DNA from: Chitinophaga silvatica
Lineage (GTDB): Bacteria > Bacteroidota > Bacteroidia > Chitinophagales > Chitinophagaceae
DNA: 64,000 nucleotides
Reading direction: 5' to 3'
Assembly: GCF_003419895.1 (NCBI RefSeq)
Contig: NZ_QPMM01000002.1
Location: 310,001-374,000 of the forward strand
Position 1 is the stretch's first letter. Every line of letters begins with the position of its first letter. Under the pieces are notes generated by a model. It ran no database searches. It was given only the letters and a program-made list of their open reading frames with translations, and was not told the origin of the DNA. Below are positions 47,567 through 55,635 of this stretch, one piece after another. Made by a program: the position numbers and the translations under genes.

Positions 47567-48229
47567 ATGATTACGGAAGAAGAAGCAATAGCATTACAGG
47601 AGGAATTAAGTCGAGCCGTTATTCTAACAGATCAATTGCCAGCTACTATTAATTATATAGCAGGTACGGATGTCGAATACGATAAGGATACAAATCTGAT
47701 AGCCGGAAGTATTGCGGTATTAGATTATAAGACTTTAAATGTAATAGAAGTCGCTACCCATTGTATGGAAGTTACTTTTCCCTACATCCCCGGGCTTTTT
47801 TCATTTAGGGAAATGCCACCATTATTGGAAGCCTTTAATAAACTGGAAGTAAAACCCGATTTATTTGTTTGTGATGCTCAGGGTATGGCCCATCCAAGAA
47901 GGTTTGGGCTAGCATGTCATTTTGGGGTTAGCATAAATTATCCGGTTATAGGATGTGGTAAAACAAAATTGTACGGAGTATATGAGGATTTGGGAGAAGA
48001 GAGAGGAAGTGTGGCTTCCTTAATTGCTCCCGATAACGGAGAAACAATAGGCAATGCCTTAAGAACCCAGGCAGGAATCAATCCTGTATTTGTATCCGTA
48101 GGGCATAAAATTTCGCTTGCAACGGCAACGGATATAGTCTTAAAACTCTGTACCCAGTATCGTTTACCTGAAACAACCAGGGTTGCTGATCATTATGGTA
48201 GATTAGCTCTTTTAGCATACAAGAAATAA
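47567..48229 (+). CDS. nfi: Endonuclease V (deoxyinosine 3'-endonuclease)
   Basis: The 220-residue length matches endonuclease V. Active-site elements are visible: YIAGTDVEYD (Asp near 35), FPYIPGLFSFREMPPLL (Glu near 84) and LFVCDAQGMAHPRRFGLACH (Asp near 105 and following His). VGHKISLATA near the C-terminus is also typical. The enzyme nicks DNA or RNA one base 3' of inosine in repair. It is a single gene immediately before tRNA-Asp, divergent from the FecI gene. Confidence 0.9.
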   Translation: MITEEEAIALQEELSRAVILTDQLPATINYIAGTDVEYDKDTNLIAGSIAVLDYKTLNVIEVATHCMEVTFPYIPGLFSFREMPPLLEAFNKLEVKPDLFVCDAQGMAHPRRFGLACHFGVSINYPVIGCGKTKLYGVYEDLGEERGSVASLIAPDNGETIGNALRTQAGINPVFVSVGHKISLATATDIVLKLCTQYRLPETTRVADHYGRLALLAYKK

Positions 48230-48243
48230 TTTTTTAAAATAGG

Positions 48244-48276
48244 TTTGGAAGATTCGTTTTTTTTATTCTATATTTG
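48244..48276 (+). promoter_or_regulatory. Promoter of tRNA-Asp copy 1
   Basis: TTTG at 48244-48247 and TATATTTG at 48269-48276 are separated by 21 bp, a full match to the Bacteroidota housekeeping promoter TTTG-N19-21-TAnnTTTG. Transcription would begin a few bases before the tRNA at 48292. Confidence 0.75.
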
Positions 48277-48291
48277 CAGCCCCTTAGGGAA

Positions 48292-48365
48292 GGATCGGTA
48301 GTTCAGTTGGTTAGAATGCCGCCCTGTCACGGCGGAGGTCGCGGGTTCGAGTCCCGTCCGGTCCG
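48292..48365 (+). tRNA. tRNA-Asp (anticodon GTC), copy 1
   Basis: The acceptor GGATCGG pairs with CCGGTCC (one T-G pair). The anticodon arm CCGCC-CTGTCAC-GGCGG gives anticodon GTC. The T-arm GCGGG-TTCGAGT-CCCGT is intact and the discriminator base is G. CCA is not encoded. Bases 48290-48373 are identical to the inverted copy near 59.8 kb. Confidence 0.95.
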
Positions 48366-48379
48366 CAAGGATCGAAAAG

Positions 48380-48407
48380 AAAGTCACATCGGAAGGTGTG
48401 ACTTTTT
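48380..48407 (+). terminator. Terminator of tRNA-Asp copy 1
   Basis: AAAGTCACATC and GGTGTGACTTT pair around a GGAA loop (one T-G pair) and are followed by a T run. The same hairpin follows the second tRNA-Asp copy. Confidence 0.8.
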
Positions 48408-48497
48408 TGTTTTTGTGTGACGCTCTCTTATGTTCTCTAAATAGTCATTAAAAAAACCTATACTTGCTTACCCAATAACTCATTGAATACAATAACA

Positions 48498-49601
48498 ATG
48501 GCCTATTATATAAACCTCTTTTCACCGACTACATACGAAACATTTACTAACTCTGACAAAACCATTTCTGGCTTCGCAGAAAACAAGCGATCAATTGCGA
48601 ATGGTCTTCGACCAGGAGATAAACTTATATGTTATGTAACTAAGGTATCAAGATGGATAGGTGTAATTGAAATAAATAGCAGCATGTATGAAGATGATAA
48701 GCCAATATATTACCCCGTGAATGATCCGTTTACCTTACGCTTTAAGATTGAATCAACAGTCTGGTTACCACTTGAATATAGTATTCCTATTACGGATAGT
48801 AAAAGCTGGGATCATTTATCTTTTACAAGTGGGCTGCCTCCGGGAAGTAATGCTTGGACTATGCAGGTGAGAAGTAGTCTAAGGAAATTGAAAGATGAAG
48901 ATGGTAAATACCTGGAAGAAATAATGAGGAGTCAGATGATCAGTCCTGTAAGCTATCCTCTTACGGAAGCTGACTTGAAAAAGATCAGAACAAATGTTAC
49001 AGCGCTTCAAAGTACGGGAGCTATTGATCTTACCATTCCTGATGGAGATGAAACTAATATAATTCCTAATCAATCATCATCAAGAGACAGTATTAAGATA
49101 CAAGCCACACTTGCCGAAATGGGTGAAAAAATGGGGTTCAAAATTTGGCTTCCAAGGGCAGACAGACAACGTGTACTCGAGCATTGGCAGGCAGGTGAGA
49201 ACTGTTTATTAGACAGACTTCCCTTAAATTATGTAAATGCTGTTTTGAAAACAATCGAAAATATTGATGTACTCTGGATTAGTAGAAATATGATAATTAG
49301 AGCTTTCGAGGTGGAACATACAACGTCAGTATACTCAGGTATTCTTCGGATGGCCGACCTTTTGGCACTACAGCCAAACATGAATGTGAAATTGCATATT
49401 GTTGCACCAGAGGAAAGAAGAGATAAGGTTTTTCAAGAAATAACAAGACCTGTATTTTCCTTTATGGAACATGGACCGCTGAAAAATACGTGTACATATC
49501 TTAGTTATGAAAATGTGATAACTCTAGCGGAAGATAGACATTTGGGTAATCTGAGGCATACTGTTCTGGATGATTACGATGAATCAGCGGAAGACTCATG
49601 A
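48498..49601 (+). CDS. EVE-like domain fused to a PD-(D/E)XK nuclease-like domain
   Basis: The product has 367 residues from the ATG at 48498 (a TTG lies 15 bp upstream). Residues ~1-140 fit the EVE/PUA-like pattern for modified-base binding: LRPGDKLICYVTKVSRWIGV and YYPVNDPFTLRFKI. After a linker, residues ~210-345 contain MGFKIWLPRADRQRV, IDVLWISRNM, AFEVEHTTSVYSGILRMADLL and LHIVAPEERRDKV. The Asp followed by EVE in a beta-strand resembles a restriction-type nuclease core. EVE-nuclease fusions are known as modification-dependent restriction enzymes, so a defence role is plausible. It is the first gene after tRNA-Asp. The nuclease call is by pattern only. Confidence 0.6.
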   Translation: MAYYINLFSPTTYETFTNSDKTISGFAENKRSIANGLRPGDKLICYVTKVSRWIGVIEINSSMYEDDKPIYYPVNDPFTLRFKIESTVWLPLEYSIPITDSKSWDHLSFTSGLPPGSNAWTMQVRSSLRKLKDEDGKYLEEIMRSQMISPVSYPLTEADLKKIRTNVTALQSTGAIDLTIPDGDETNIIPNQSSSRDSIKIQATLAEMGEKMGFKIWLPRADRQRVLEHWQAGENCLLDRLPLNYVNAVLKTIENIDVLWISRNMIIRAFEVEHTTSVYSGILRMADLLALQPNMNVKLHIVAPEERRDKVFQEITRPVFSFMEHGPLKNTCTYLSYENVITLAEDRHLGNLRHTVLDDYDESAEDS

Positions 49602-49633
49602 GCAATGATTAGGTACTTTAATAAAATAATTAA

Positions 49634-49819
49634 TTATTGAGCTCTTTTAACAATACTATTAAGTTCGGCCATAAAGTTTTCTGCATCCTTTTGAGAACGG
49701 ATTACTTGTGCTAAACTATCTACACGAACAGACTTAGATTGTGCAGGTTTTGAATTACTTCCCTGACTTTGTGCTAATTTCTTATACCGATCTATTTTCT
49801 GTTGAAGACTTTGTTTCAT
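49634..49819 (-). CDS. Small charged protein, 61 residues
   Basis: This is a short polar, probably helical protein with a Lys/Gln-rich N-terminus (MKQSLQQKIDRYKKLAQSQ), a Ser/Asn-rich middle and a second helix (SQKDAENFMAELNSIVKRAQ). I recognise no family. It has an ATG start and lies between the EVE gene and the LytTR gene. It could still be a chance ORF, but the composition looks protein-like. Confidence 0.5.
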   Translation of the reverse strand: MKQSLQQKIDRYKKLAQSQGSNSKPAQSKSVRVDSLAQVIRSQKDAENFMAELNSIVKRAQ

Positions 49820-49964
49820 AATGAGAATATAGTTAAGGAGGGGTTAACTACTCCTTTATTTTATTATGCGAAAATATTACGTGAATAATTATTTTAAGAG
49901 CCAAGAAAATTAAATGATTTTATATTAACAATTGATTTACAAATTATGGAGCTAGTAAATTAAT

Positions 49965-50645
49965 TCATAACCGCTCAATCACATCCTTATATCCACGCCC
50001 GATAGGAATCGAAATGCCTTTTATCTCCACTATTTCAGCAGTGTATGCATCAATATGATTTACTGAAACAATGAAAGAACGATGGATACGCTTAAAAATA
50101 TGACCAGGTAATAGTTCTTCTATATCATTAGTACTCATTTTAGATAGATACTCATGCTTGGTAGTAACAATTTTAACATACTCCTTTTGACTTTCTATAT
50201 ATAAAATTTCCTCAAACAGGATTTTTACTTTTCGCTTCTGTACATTCACAAAAATAAAATCCCGGGATACAGATTCAGTATTCCCACGGTTATCTACATT
50301 TACCTTATTTACAGCTGTAAGAAATCTTTCAAATTCAATAGGCTTCAGCAAGTAGTCGGTTACATTGAGAGCAAATCCTTCAACCGCATATTGATGATAT
50401 GCTGTGGTAACAATTACAGAAGGTGGATTCGTAAGCGTTTTGAGAAATGCCATCCCCTTTAATTTGGGTAGATGAATGTCGAGAAAAATCAGATCAACCT
50501 CATTCTTTAATAAGAACTCAGAAGCCAGAATAGCATCTTTAAAAATGCCCTGTAATTCCAGGAAAGGAACAGCTGAAATATAATCCTTTAACACTTTCGC
50601 TGCTAATGGTTCATCTTCTATAACAATACATTTGATTCTAGACAT
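49965..50645 (-). CDS. LytTR-family response regulator
   Basis: The 226-residue protein has a receiver domain with VIEDEPLAA, phosphoacceptor Asp in LIFLDIHLP, TTAYHQYA, and Lys in YLLKPIEFERF. The LytTR domain (~128-226) has LYIESQKEYVKI and IFKRIHRSFIVS. It is the partner of the LytS kinase, whose gene overlaps its start by 8 bp. Likely target: the three 21-nt-spaced repeats in the divergent region at 51718-51772. Confidence 0.93.
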   Translation of the reverse strand: MSRIKCIVIEDEPLAAKVLKDYISAVPFLELQGIFKDAILASEFLLKNEVDLIFLDIHLPKLKGMAFLKTLTNPPSVIVTTAYHQYAVEGFALNVTDYLLKPIEFERFLTAVNKVNVDNRGNTESVSRDFIFVNVQKRKVKILFEEILYIESQKEYVKIVTTKHEYLSKMSTNDIEELLPGHIFKRIHRSFIVSVNHIDAYTAEIVEIKGISIPIGRGYKDVIERL

Positions 50646-51675
50646 GACTGTTGAGATTTATATTCAGAGTAGCCGTGAATTTATAATTTGCTGGTTCAAT
50701 AAGAAGATGGTAGTCGGTATATAGTAAGGCCAACTGCCTGCGTAAATTCGATAAACCTATATTTTCTTTTATATTTATATCTGTGGCCGGCTCTCCGGTT
50801 GAGTTTTGAACTGTAAAAATCAATCTTCTGTTTTTTAAAGAAATATGAATATTCAGAAACGGATGCTCCCTGGTTTCTGATACCCCGTGTTTAAATGCAT
50901 TTTCTACCAATGGAATGAATAAGAGTGGCGGTATTCCTTGCTTGGCATCTTCGAGATCATGACTAATATTTACATTCAGGGAATCGTCATACCGTAGTTT
51001 CTCCAAAGCAATATAATCTTCAATAATCCTGAGTTCCTGTTCTATGGAAGTATTGGGTGCGCTGGTTTCGTACAACATATAACGCAGAATTTTTGATAAT
51101 CTTAGTATCGATTCCGGCGCCAGATCAGATTTATCTCTGGCAAGTGCGTATATATTGTTCAGGGTATTAAATAAAAAATGCGGATTGGTCTGAGACTTAA
51201 GATAATTCAACTCAGCTTGCTGACTCTCAATTCTCAATTGTTGTGAAATCTGTTTTAGGTTGATATAGTTATAAATATGCCTGGCTATTCCAAATACAAT
51301 CACAGATCCGATACCATAACCTAACAATCCACCAATTCTATTCTGTACAGAAATCGTATTATCTAATACTGTATATACATGGATCCCGATTCCTATCTGC
51401 CTCCAAATAAAGAAGCCCAATGAGTAAACAAAAAAGTATAATACTACAAGCAGTACTGATCTGAAAACCTTTTTCCAGCTCATACCTGGTATACTATATT
51501 CAAACAGAAAATAGTTGACCACGGAAAGGTAAACCGCCAGCCAGATTTCATTCACAGCTTTTGCGGGGAAATTGAGGGTACTCTCTATTGCATCTGTCAA
51601 CAGATTCAATAGTATGAATGCCGGAACCAACCAGACATATAACTTATATCGTCTTATATGAGATAACCATTTCAT
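50638..51675 (-). CDS. LytS/YehU-type sensor histidine kinase
   Basis: The 345-residue protein has four transmembrane segments in the first ~140 residues (LYVWLVPAFILLNLL, WLAVYLSVVNYFLFEY, VFRSVLLVVLYFFVYSLGFF, LLGYGIGSVIVFGIAR). A coiled linker then leads to the His_kinase motif YLKSQTNPHFLFNTLNNIYAL with the phosphoacceptor His, and the ATPase-like PPLLFIPLVENAFKHG and GLSNLRRQL. It overlaps the regulator gene by 8 bp, which implies coupling. It is divergent from the DUF4395 operon. Confidence 0.92.
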   Translation of the reverse strand: MKWLSHIRRYKLYVWLVPAFILLNLLTDAIESTLNFPAKAVNEIWLAVYLSVVNYFLFEYSIPGMSWKKVFRSVLLVVLYFFVYSLGFFIWRQIGIGIHVYTVLDNTISVQNRIGGLLGYGIGSVIVFGIARHIYNYINLKQISQQLRIESQQAELNYLKSQTNPHFLFNTLNNIYALARDKSDLAPESILRLSKILRYMLYETSAPNTSIEQELRIIEDYIALEKLRYDDSLNVNISHDLEDAKQGIPPLLFIPLVENAFKHGVSETREHPFLNIHISLKNRRLIFTVQNSTGEPATDINIKENIGLSNLRRQLALLYTDYHLLIEPANYKFTATLNINLNSHV

Positions 51676-51717
51676 TTTGATAAAGGTCGATAAAATGTTT
51701 ATTAGTCGCTTGTTTTC

Positions 51718-51809
51718 AATATTAATTGACCGAATTCCGTGGTTCGTTGACTTTACCCGGTGGTATGTTGACCAGCCAGCTCTGTAATCAGCCCTATTCT
51801 CTATCCTTG
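51718..51809 (+). promoter_or_regulatory. LytTR-type operator with three phased direct repeats, plus -7-like box
   Basis: TTGAC recurs at 51726, 51747 and 51768, exactly 21 nt apart (two helical turns). The second and third copies are extended: GTGGTTCGTTGAC (51739) and GTGGTATGTTGAC (51760), 11 of 13 identical. TTCGTTGAC and TATGTTGAC each fit 8 of 9 positions of the LytTR half-site consensus. TATCCTTG (51802-51809) resembles the -7 box, so the repeats end about 45 bp before the predicted start of the DUF4395 operon, where an activator would bind. Confidence 0.6.
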
Positions 51810-51831
51810 TATCCTAAAAGTTAATAAAAAC

Positions 51832-52476
51832 ATGAATAAGCTGATACAATTCGGAGAAAAAGTAGAAGGATACGAGATACCTGTACTAAATGAAAGGGAA
51901 ATACGTGCCGCCGCCGGGCTCCTGTTTCTGGCTACCTATACTTCTTTAATGTTTATTGCTTTTAAAGGAAACTTCATTCCTGTAAAGTTTGTAATCACTT
52001 TTTTCTTGCTCGACTTATTGATCCGGGTTTTGATAAATCCACGGTTTTCTCCATCGCTAATAGCCGGACGTTTAATTGTTCGCAATCAACACCCTGAGTA
52101 TGTTGGGGCTCCACAGAAAAAGTTTGCATGGACGATTGGTATTGTTCTCTCCTCCATCATGTTTTTCTTTTTTATTGTTGTTAATGCCTATAGTCCTATT
52201 ACTGCATTAATATGCCTGATCTGTCTTTTATTTCTCTTTTTTGAAGCGGCTTTTGGCATTTGCCTTGGTTGTATTTTTTATCCATGGTTTAATAAGAGAA
52301 AAGTAGGGCATTGTACGGGAGAAGTATGTACAGTTAGTGAGCGTAAGCATATTCAAAAGGTTTCAAAAGTACAGATTCTTATGTTGATGCTTTTTTTTGT
52401 AATCCTCCTTGCTGCAATCCTCTTATTAAATGAGCAATATAGTAAAGCTCCTCATGCCTTATTTAAACAACTTTAA
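51832..52476 (+). CDS. DUF4395 family membrane protein
   Basis: The 214-residue protein has about five transmembrane helices. The opening FGEKVEGYEIPVLNEREIRAAAG, FSPSLIAGRLIVRNQHPEYVGAPQKKFAW and the cysteine cluster in GICLGCIFYPWF (CxxC) are characteristic of DUF4395 proteins, which are often linked to sulfur-transfer genes. A second Cys pair follows (HCTGEVC). Its stop codon directly abuts the ATG of the aminotransferase gene, so the two are coupled. A role in moving sulfur or redox equivalents across the membrane is inferred. Confidence 0.8.
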   Translation: MNKLIQFGEKVEGYEIPVLNEREIRAAAGLLFLATYTSLMFIAFKGNFIPVKFVITFFLLDLLIRVLINPRFSPSLIAGRLIVRNQHPEYVGAPQKKFAWTIGIVLSSIMFFFFIVVNAYSPITALICLICLLFLFFEAAFGICLGCIFYPWFNKRKVGHCTGEVCTVSERKHIQKVSKVQILMLMLFFVILLAAILLLNEQYSKAPHALFKQL

Positions 52477-53919
52477 ATGCTCACCAAGAATCTGGAAACC
52501 TACTTTTCAACCTATAGAAAAGATATCATAGGGAATAACAAGCACTTTGAATCGCCCTACGGTAACAAACGAATTATTTATGCAGATTGGACAGCAACAG
52601 CCAGGGCCTATGCACCAATTGAGGGCTTTATTCAGGATGAGATCCTTCCCATTATTGGCAATACGCATACTGGTACCACAATTACCGGCAGGGCTATGTC
52701 TGATGCCTATGAAACCGCAAAAACTATTATCAAACAGCATGTAAATGCCGGAAATGATGATATGTTGCTGTTCTGTGGGAGTGGCATGACATCAGCCGTC
52801 AATAAGCTTCAGCGTATATTGGGGTATCTGAGACCGGTAGTTTTCATTACGGCAATGGAGCATCACAGTAATCATATAAGTTGGTTGGAGACAGGCGCTA
52901 TTGTTGAGATGATTGATCTTGATAAGGAAGGATTACCTGATATGACACATTTCCAATGGTTGCTGGAAAAGTATAGAATGCATAAATGTAAAATAGCGGC
53001 TGTTACAGCATGTTCAAATGTGACAGGAATACAAACCCCTTATTATGAAATTGCCAGGCTAATTCACAGGTATAATGGCTTATGCTTTGTAGATTTTGCA
53101 TGTTCAGCTCCCTATTGTGAGATAGATATGCATCCACCAGCTCCCGGAATGCACCTGGATGCTATATATTTTTCCTGTCATAAGTTTTTAGGAGGGCCTG
53201 CTACCCCGGGTGTATTAATCTTTAACAGGCAATTGTATACCAATAAAGTTCCTGATCAACCTGGCGGAGGCACTGTGAAATATACAAATCCCTGGGGTGG
53301 ACGGGTGTATGTAGATGATATTGAACAGCGGGAAGATGGAGGTACTCCCCCCTTTATTCAGGGAATTAAAGCAGGTATGTGTATTAGGCTTAAAGAAGCA
53401 ATGGGGGTAACTAATATCCTGCAACGAGAAGAAGAACTGCTAGCTATTATTTTTTCCAGGTTAACAGGAATCGAGAAAGTAGAAATTTTACAACAAAATA
53501 TTACTCAACGTTTGGGAATAGTTTCCTTTATAGTAACCGGAGTGCATTATAATTTAATAGTAAGATTACTCAACGATAGATTCGGTATTCAGCTACGAGG
53601 TGGTTGTTCCTGTGCCGGAACCTATGGCCATAAACTACTAAATGTGGATAGAGCTCATTCTTACAGTATCCTGGAAGCTATACAAGTTGGAGATTTATCT
53701 TCTAAGCCGGGCTGGATTCGATTGTCTGTTCATCCTACAATGACAAATGCAGAAATACATTTCATACTGGATGCGCTTGAAATAACTATAGAAAATATAC
53801 AAGAATGGGAAAAAGACTATTATTATGATCGTTATACCAATGAGTATTATTATAAGAACACGATTGATGGAATAAGAATATTGGATTGGTTTAAAGTAAA
53901 AAATTGGAAATCTGAATAA
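52477..53919 (+). CDS. Class V aminotransferase-fold PLP enzyme, cysteine desulfurase-like
   Basis: This is a 480-residue fold-type I PLP enzyme. AMEHHSNHISW (His near 130) stacks on PLP, FVDFACSAPYCEIDMH supplies the Asp, and the Schiff-base Lys lies in YFSCHKFLGGPATPG (near 236). RGGCSCAGTYGHKLL near 375 places cysteines where cysteine desulfurases carry the persulfide Cys. It therefore probably removes sulfur from cysteine or a related compound. It is coupled to the DUF4395 gene upstream and followed after 45 bp by a thioesterase gene. A Tyr-rich C-terminal tail (KDYYYDRYTNEYYY) is unusual. Confidence 0.85.
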   Translation: MLTKNLETYFSTYRKDIIGNNKHFESPYGNKRIIYADWTATARAYAPIEGFIQDEILPIIGNTHTGTTITGRAMSDAYETAKTIIKQHVNAGNDDMLLFCGSGMTSAVNKLQRILGYLRPVVFITAMEHHSNHISWLETGAIVEMIDLDKEGLPDMTHFQWLLEKYRMHKCKIAAVTACSNVTGIQTPYYEIARLIHRYNGLCFVDFACSAPYCEIDMHPPAPGMHLDAIYFSCHKFLGGPATPGVLIFNRQLYTNKVPDQPGGGTVKYTNPWGGRVYVDDIEQREDGGTPPFIQGIKAGMCIRLKEAMGVTNILQREEELLAIIFSRLTGIEKVEILQQNITQRLGIVSFIVTGVHYNLIVRLLNDRFGIQLRGGCSCAGTYGHKLLNVDRAHSYSILEAIQVGDLSSKPGWIRLSVHPTMTNAEIHFILDALEITIENIQEWEKDYYYDRYTNEYYYKNTIDGIRILDWFKVKNWKSE

Positions 53920-53964
53920 CCATTCATTACTCTATTTTCTTAAATTACAGGAAAAAATAGTGAA

Positions 53965-54411
53965 ATGCGGCACCAGGACCAATTGGAAGTTTTACAACAA
54001 CATATTAATCAGGAATTCACGAATTCGCCTTCACCATTTATGAGATGGCTGCGACCAGTAATCTTATCTGCCAGTCGGGGTAGTTTGTCATTTAGTTATC
54101 AGATTAGAGAGGAGATGTTAAATCCATCCGGGGTTTTGCATGGTGGGGTAACGGCTGCAATAATTGATGATGTAATTGGAGCTACTATGTTTACATTAAA
54201 TGAAGAGTATTATTATACGACGATTAATAATTTGGTGGATTACTTTTCGGTAGCTCGATTGGGTGAAACTATAATCGCCGATACTCAAATCGTGAAGAAG
54301 GGTAAGCAAATTGTAAATGTATCTTGCGAGATTTTTTCCGAAGATAAAAGCCGGTTGATAGCCAAAGGAACAAGTAACCTCATTCAGGTAAATATTAAGA
54401 AGCCAGCTTAA
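53965..54411 (+). CDS. PaaI-type hotdog-fold thioesterase
   Basis: The 148-residue protein has the hotdog motif NPSGVLHGGVTAAIIDDVIGA (HGG near 63) and a central helix followed by beta-strands (VDYFSVARLGETIIADTQIVKKGKQIVNV), as in PaaI/YdiI-type acyl-CoA thioesterases. The substrate is unknown. It is in line with the DUF4395 and aminotransferase genes and 26 bp before the patatin remnant. Confidence 0.85.
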   Translation: MRHQDQLEVLQQHINQEFTNSPSPFMRWLRPVILSASRGSLSFSYQIREEMLNPSGVLHGGVTAAIIDDVIGATMFTLNEEYYYTTINNLVDYFSVARLGETIIADTQIVKKGKQIVNVSCEIFSEDKSRLIAKGTSNLIQVNIKKPA

Positions 54412-54437
54412 TCTGAAAATATATCCCTATAGAAATT

Positions 54438-55192
54438 ATGAATACTATAACTAAACGTCCTTTTGTTTTATCGGGTGGTGGTTCCCGGGGTTTTGCCCAC
54501 CTTGGAGTATTGAAAGCATTTATTGAAAAGGATATTTATCCAGAAGTGATCTCTGCTACCAGCGCTGGTTCTATTGCCGCAGCATATATTTGTGATGGTT
54601 ATTCGATATCAGGGAGTTTTTTGCAAAAAGTAAACTTGGATTGTCGATGCAGTGGAAGAACTGGAGAAGTGGTTTGCTTTCTTTAAAAAAGGTAGAAGAT
54701 GTACTTAAACAAACTTTAAGAAGTAAGACATTCGAAGAGCTAAAAACGCCGCTATATATTACTGCCACTAATTTTATAAATGGAGAACAACAGGTATTTG
54801 AGTCTGGTCCGCTGATTCCGGCAATATTGGCTGCATCCTCTGTTCCAATGCTTTTCCCACCAACAGATATTCAGGGTGTTGAGTATGTAGATGGCGGATT
54901 ATCGAGTAATCTGCCAGTTGAACCATTATTGCAGCAGTACAAAGGAATCATTGGTGTGCATGTAAATCCGCTTACCCCATATAATCCAACAGACGGATTT
55001 CTGGCTAATCTGGAGCGAACATTACATCTGGCAATCAGGGAGCCGGTTTTAAAAAACAGGCTTTTATGTAGCTATTTTGTAGAACCAACAGCACTGGGTA
55101 AATTTGGTATGTTTGAATTTGGAAAGTTAGAAGCAATTTATGAAGTAGGGTTAGATTATACCAGAAAGTTATTGGAAGATAACCCATTGTGA
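54438..55192 (+). pseudogene. Patatin-like phospholipase, frameshifted
   Basis: The first frame (54438-54686) has SGGGSRGFAHLGVL (oxyanion GGGxRG) and SATSAGSIAAAY (nucleophile Ser in the GxSxG position, here TSAGS). The second frame (readable from ~54641 to 55192) continues with a patatin body and the catalytic DGG in VEYVDGGLSSNLPV. The junction near 54625-54660 lacks ~60 nt worth of expected sequence and changes frame, so a small deletion probably broke the gene. A sequencing error alone would not explain the missing residues. It is the last gene of the operon-like run beginning at 51832. Confidence 0.75.
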
Positions 55193-55635
55193 GTTGTCGA
55201 AATATGAGGATATTAATCTTGATAAAATTCTCCACATTAATTCTCCTGCTTATAGCTCCGGTTTTTTTTGTTTGCCCAACAATTAGTTCTGAAAGTTAAA
55301 GTAGAAGTAAAAGTAAATAAATATAAGTACCACTAGCTCTCAGACTCTCATAGTCTATGGTTCTTAAGTTTAAAATGACAGTAGAGCATTGTGGATATTT
55401 AATACTTGTCGTTTTATATTACTAGTATTTGTTCATTTTATTAATGTGTAATTAATTGAAAAACAATTATAATAATAACGAAATCAATTTTGTAGGATAA
55501 ATCAATGTATTATAGGCCCTTATATAAGCCATCTATTTGGCTTTACCTATATCTATTGTAAGACTTAGAGCGAGTTTGATGGTCTATTTGGCTCTAAGTG
55601 CTTAAATAAATATATTTAAAGCCAAATTGTAAGTA
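55193..55635. other. 443-bp intergenic region with repeated palindromes
   Basis: This is AT-rich with no supported gene. Near its right end, AAGCCA/TGGCTT (55526-55543) and ACTTAGAGC/GCTCTAAGT (55563-55599) are inverted repeats. Each contains a copy of TCTATTTGGCT. AAAGCCAAAT follows just before the AAA ATPase start. Confidence 0.6.
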
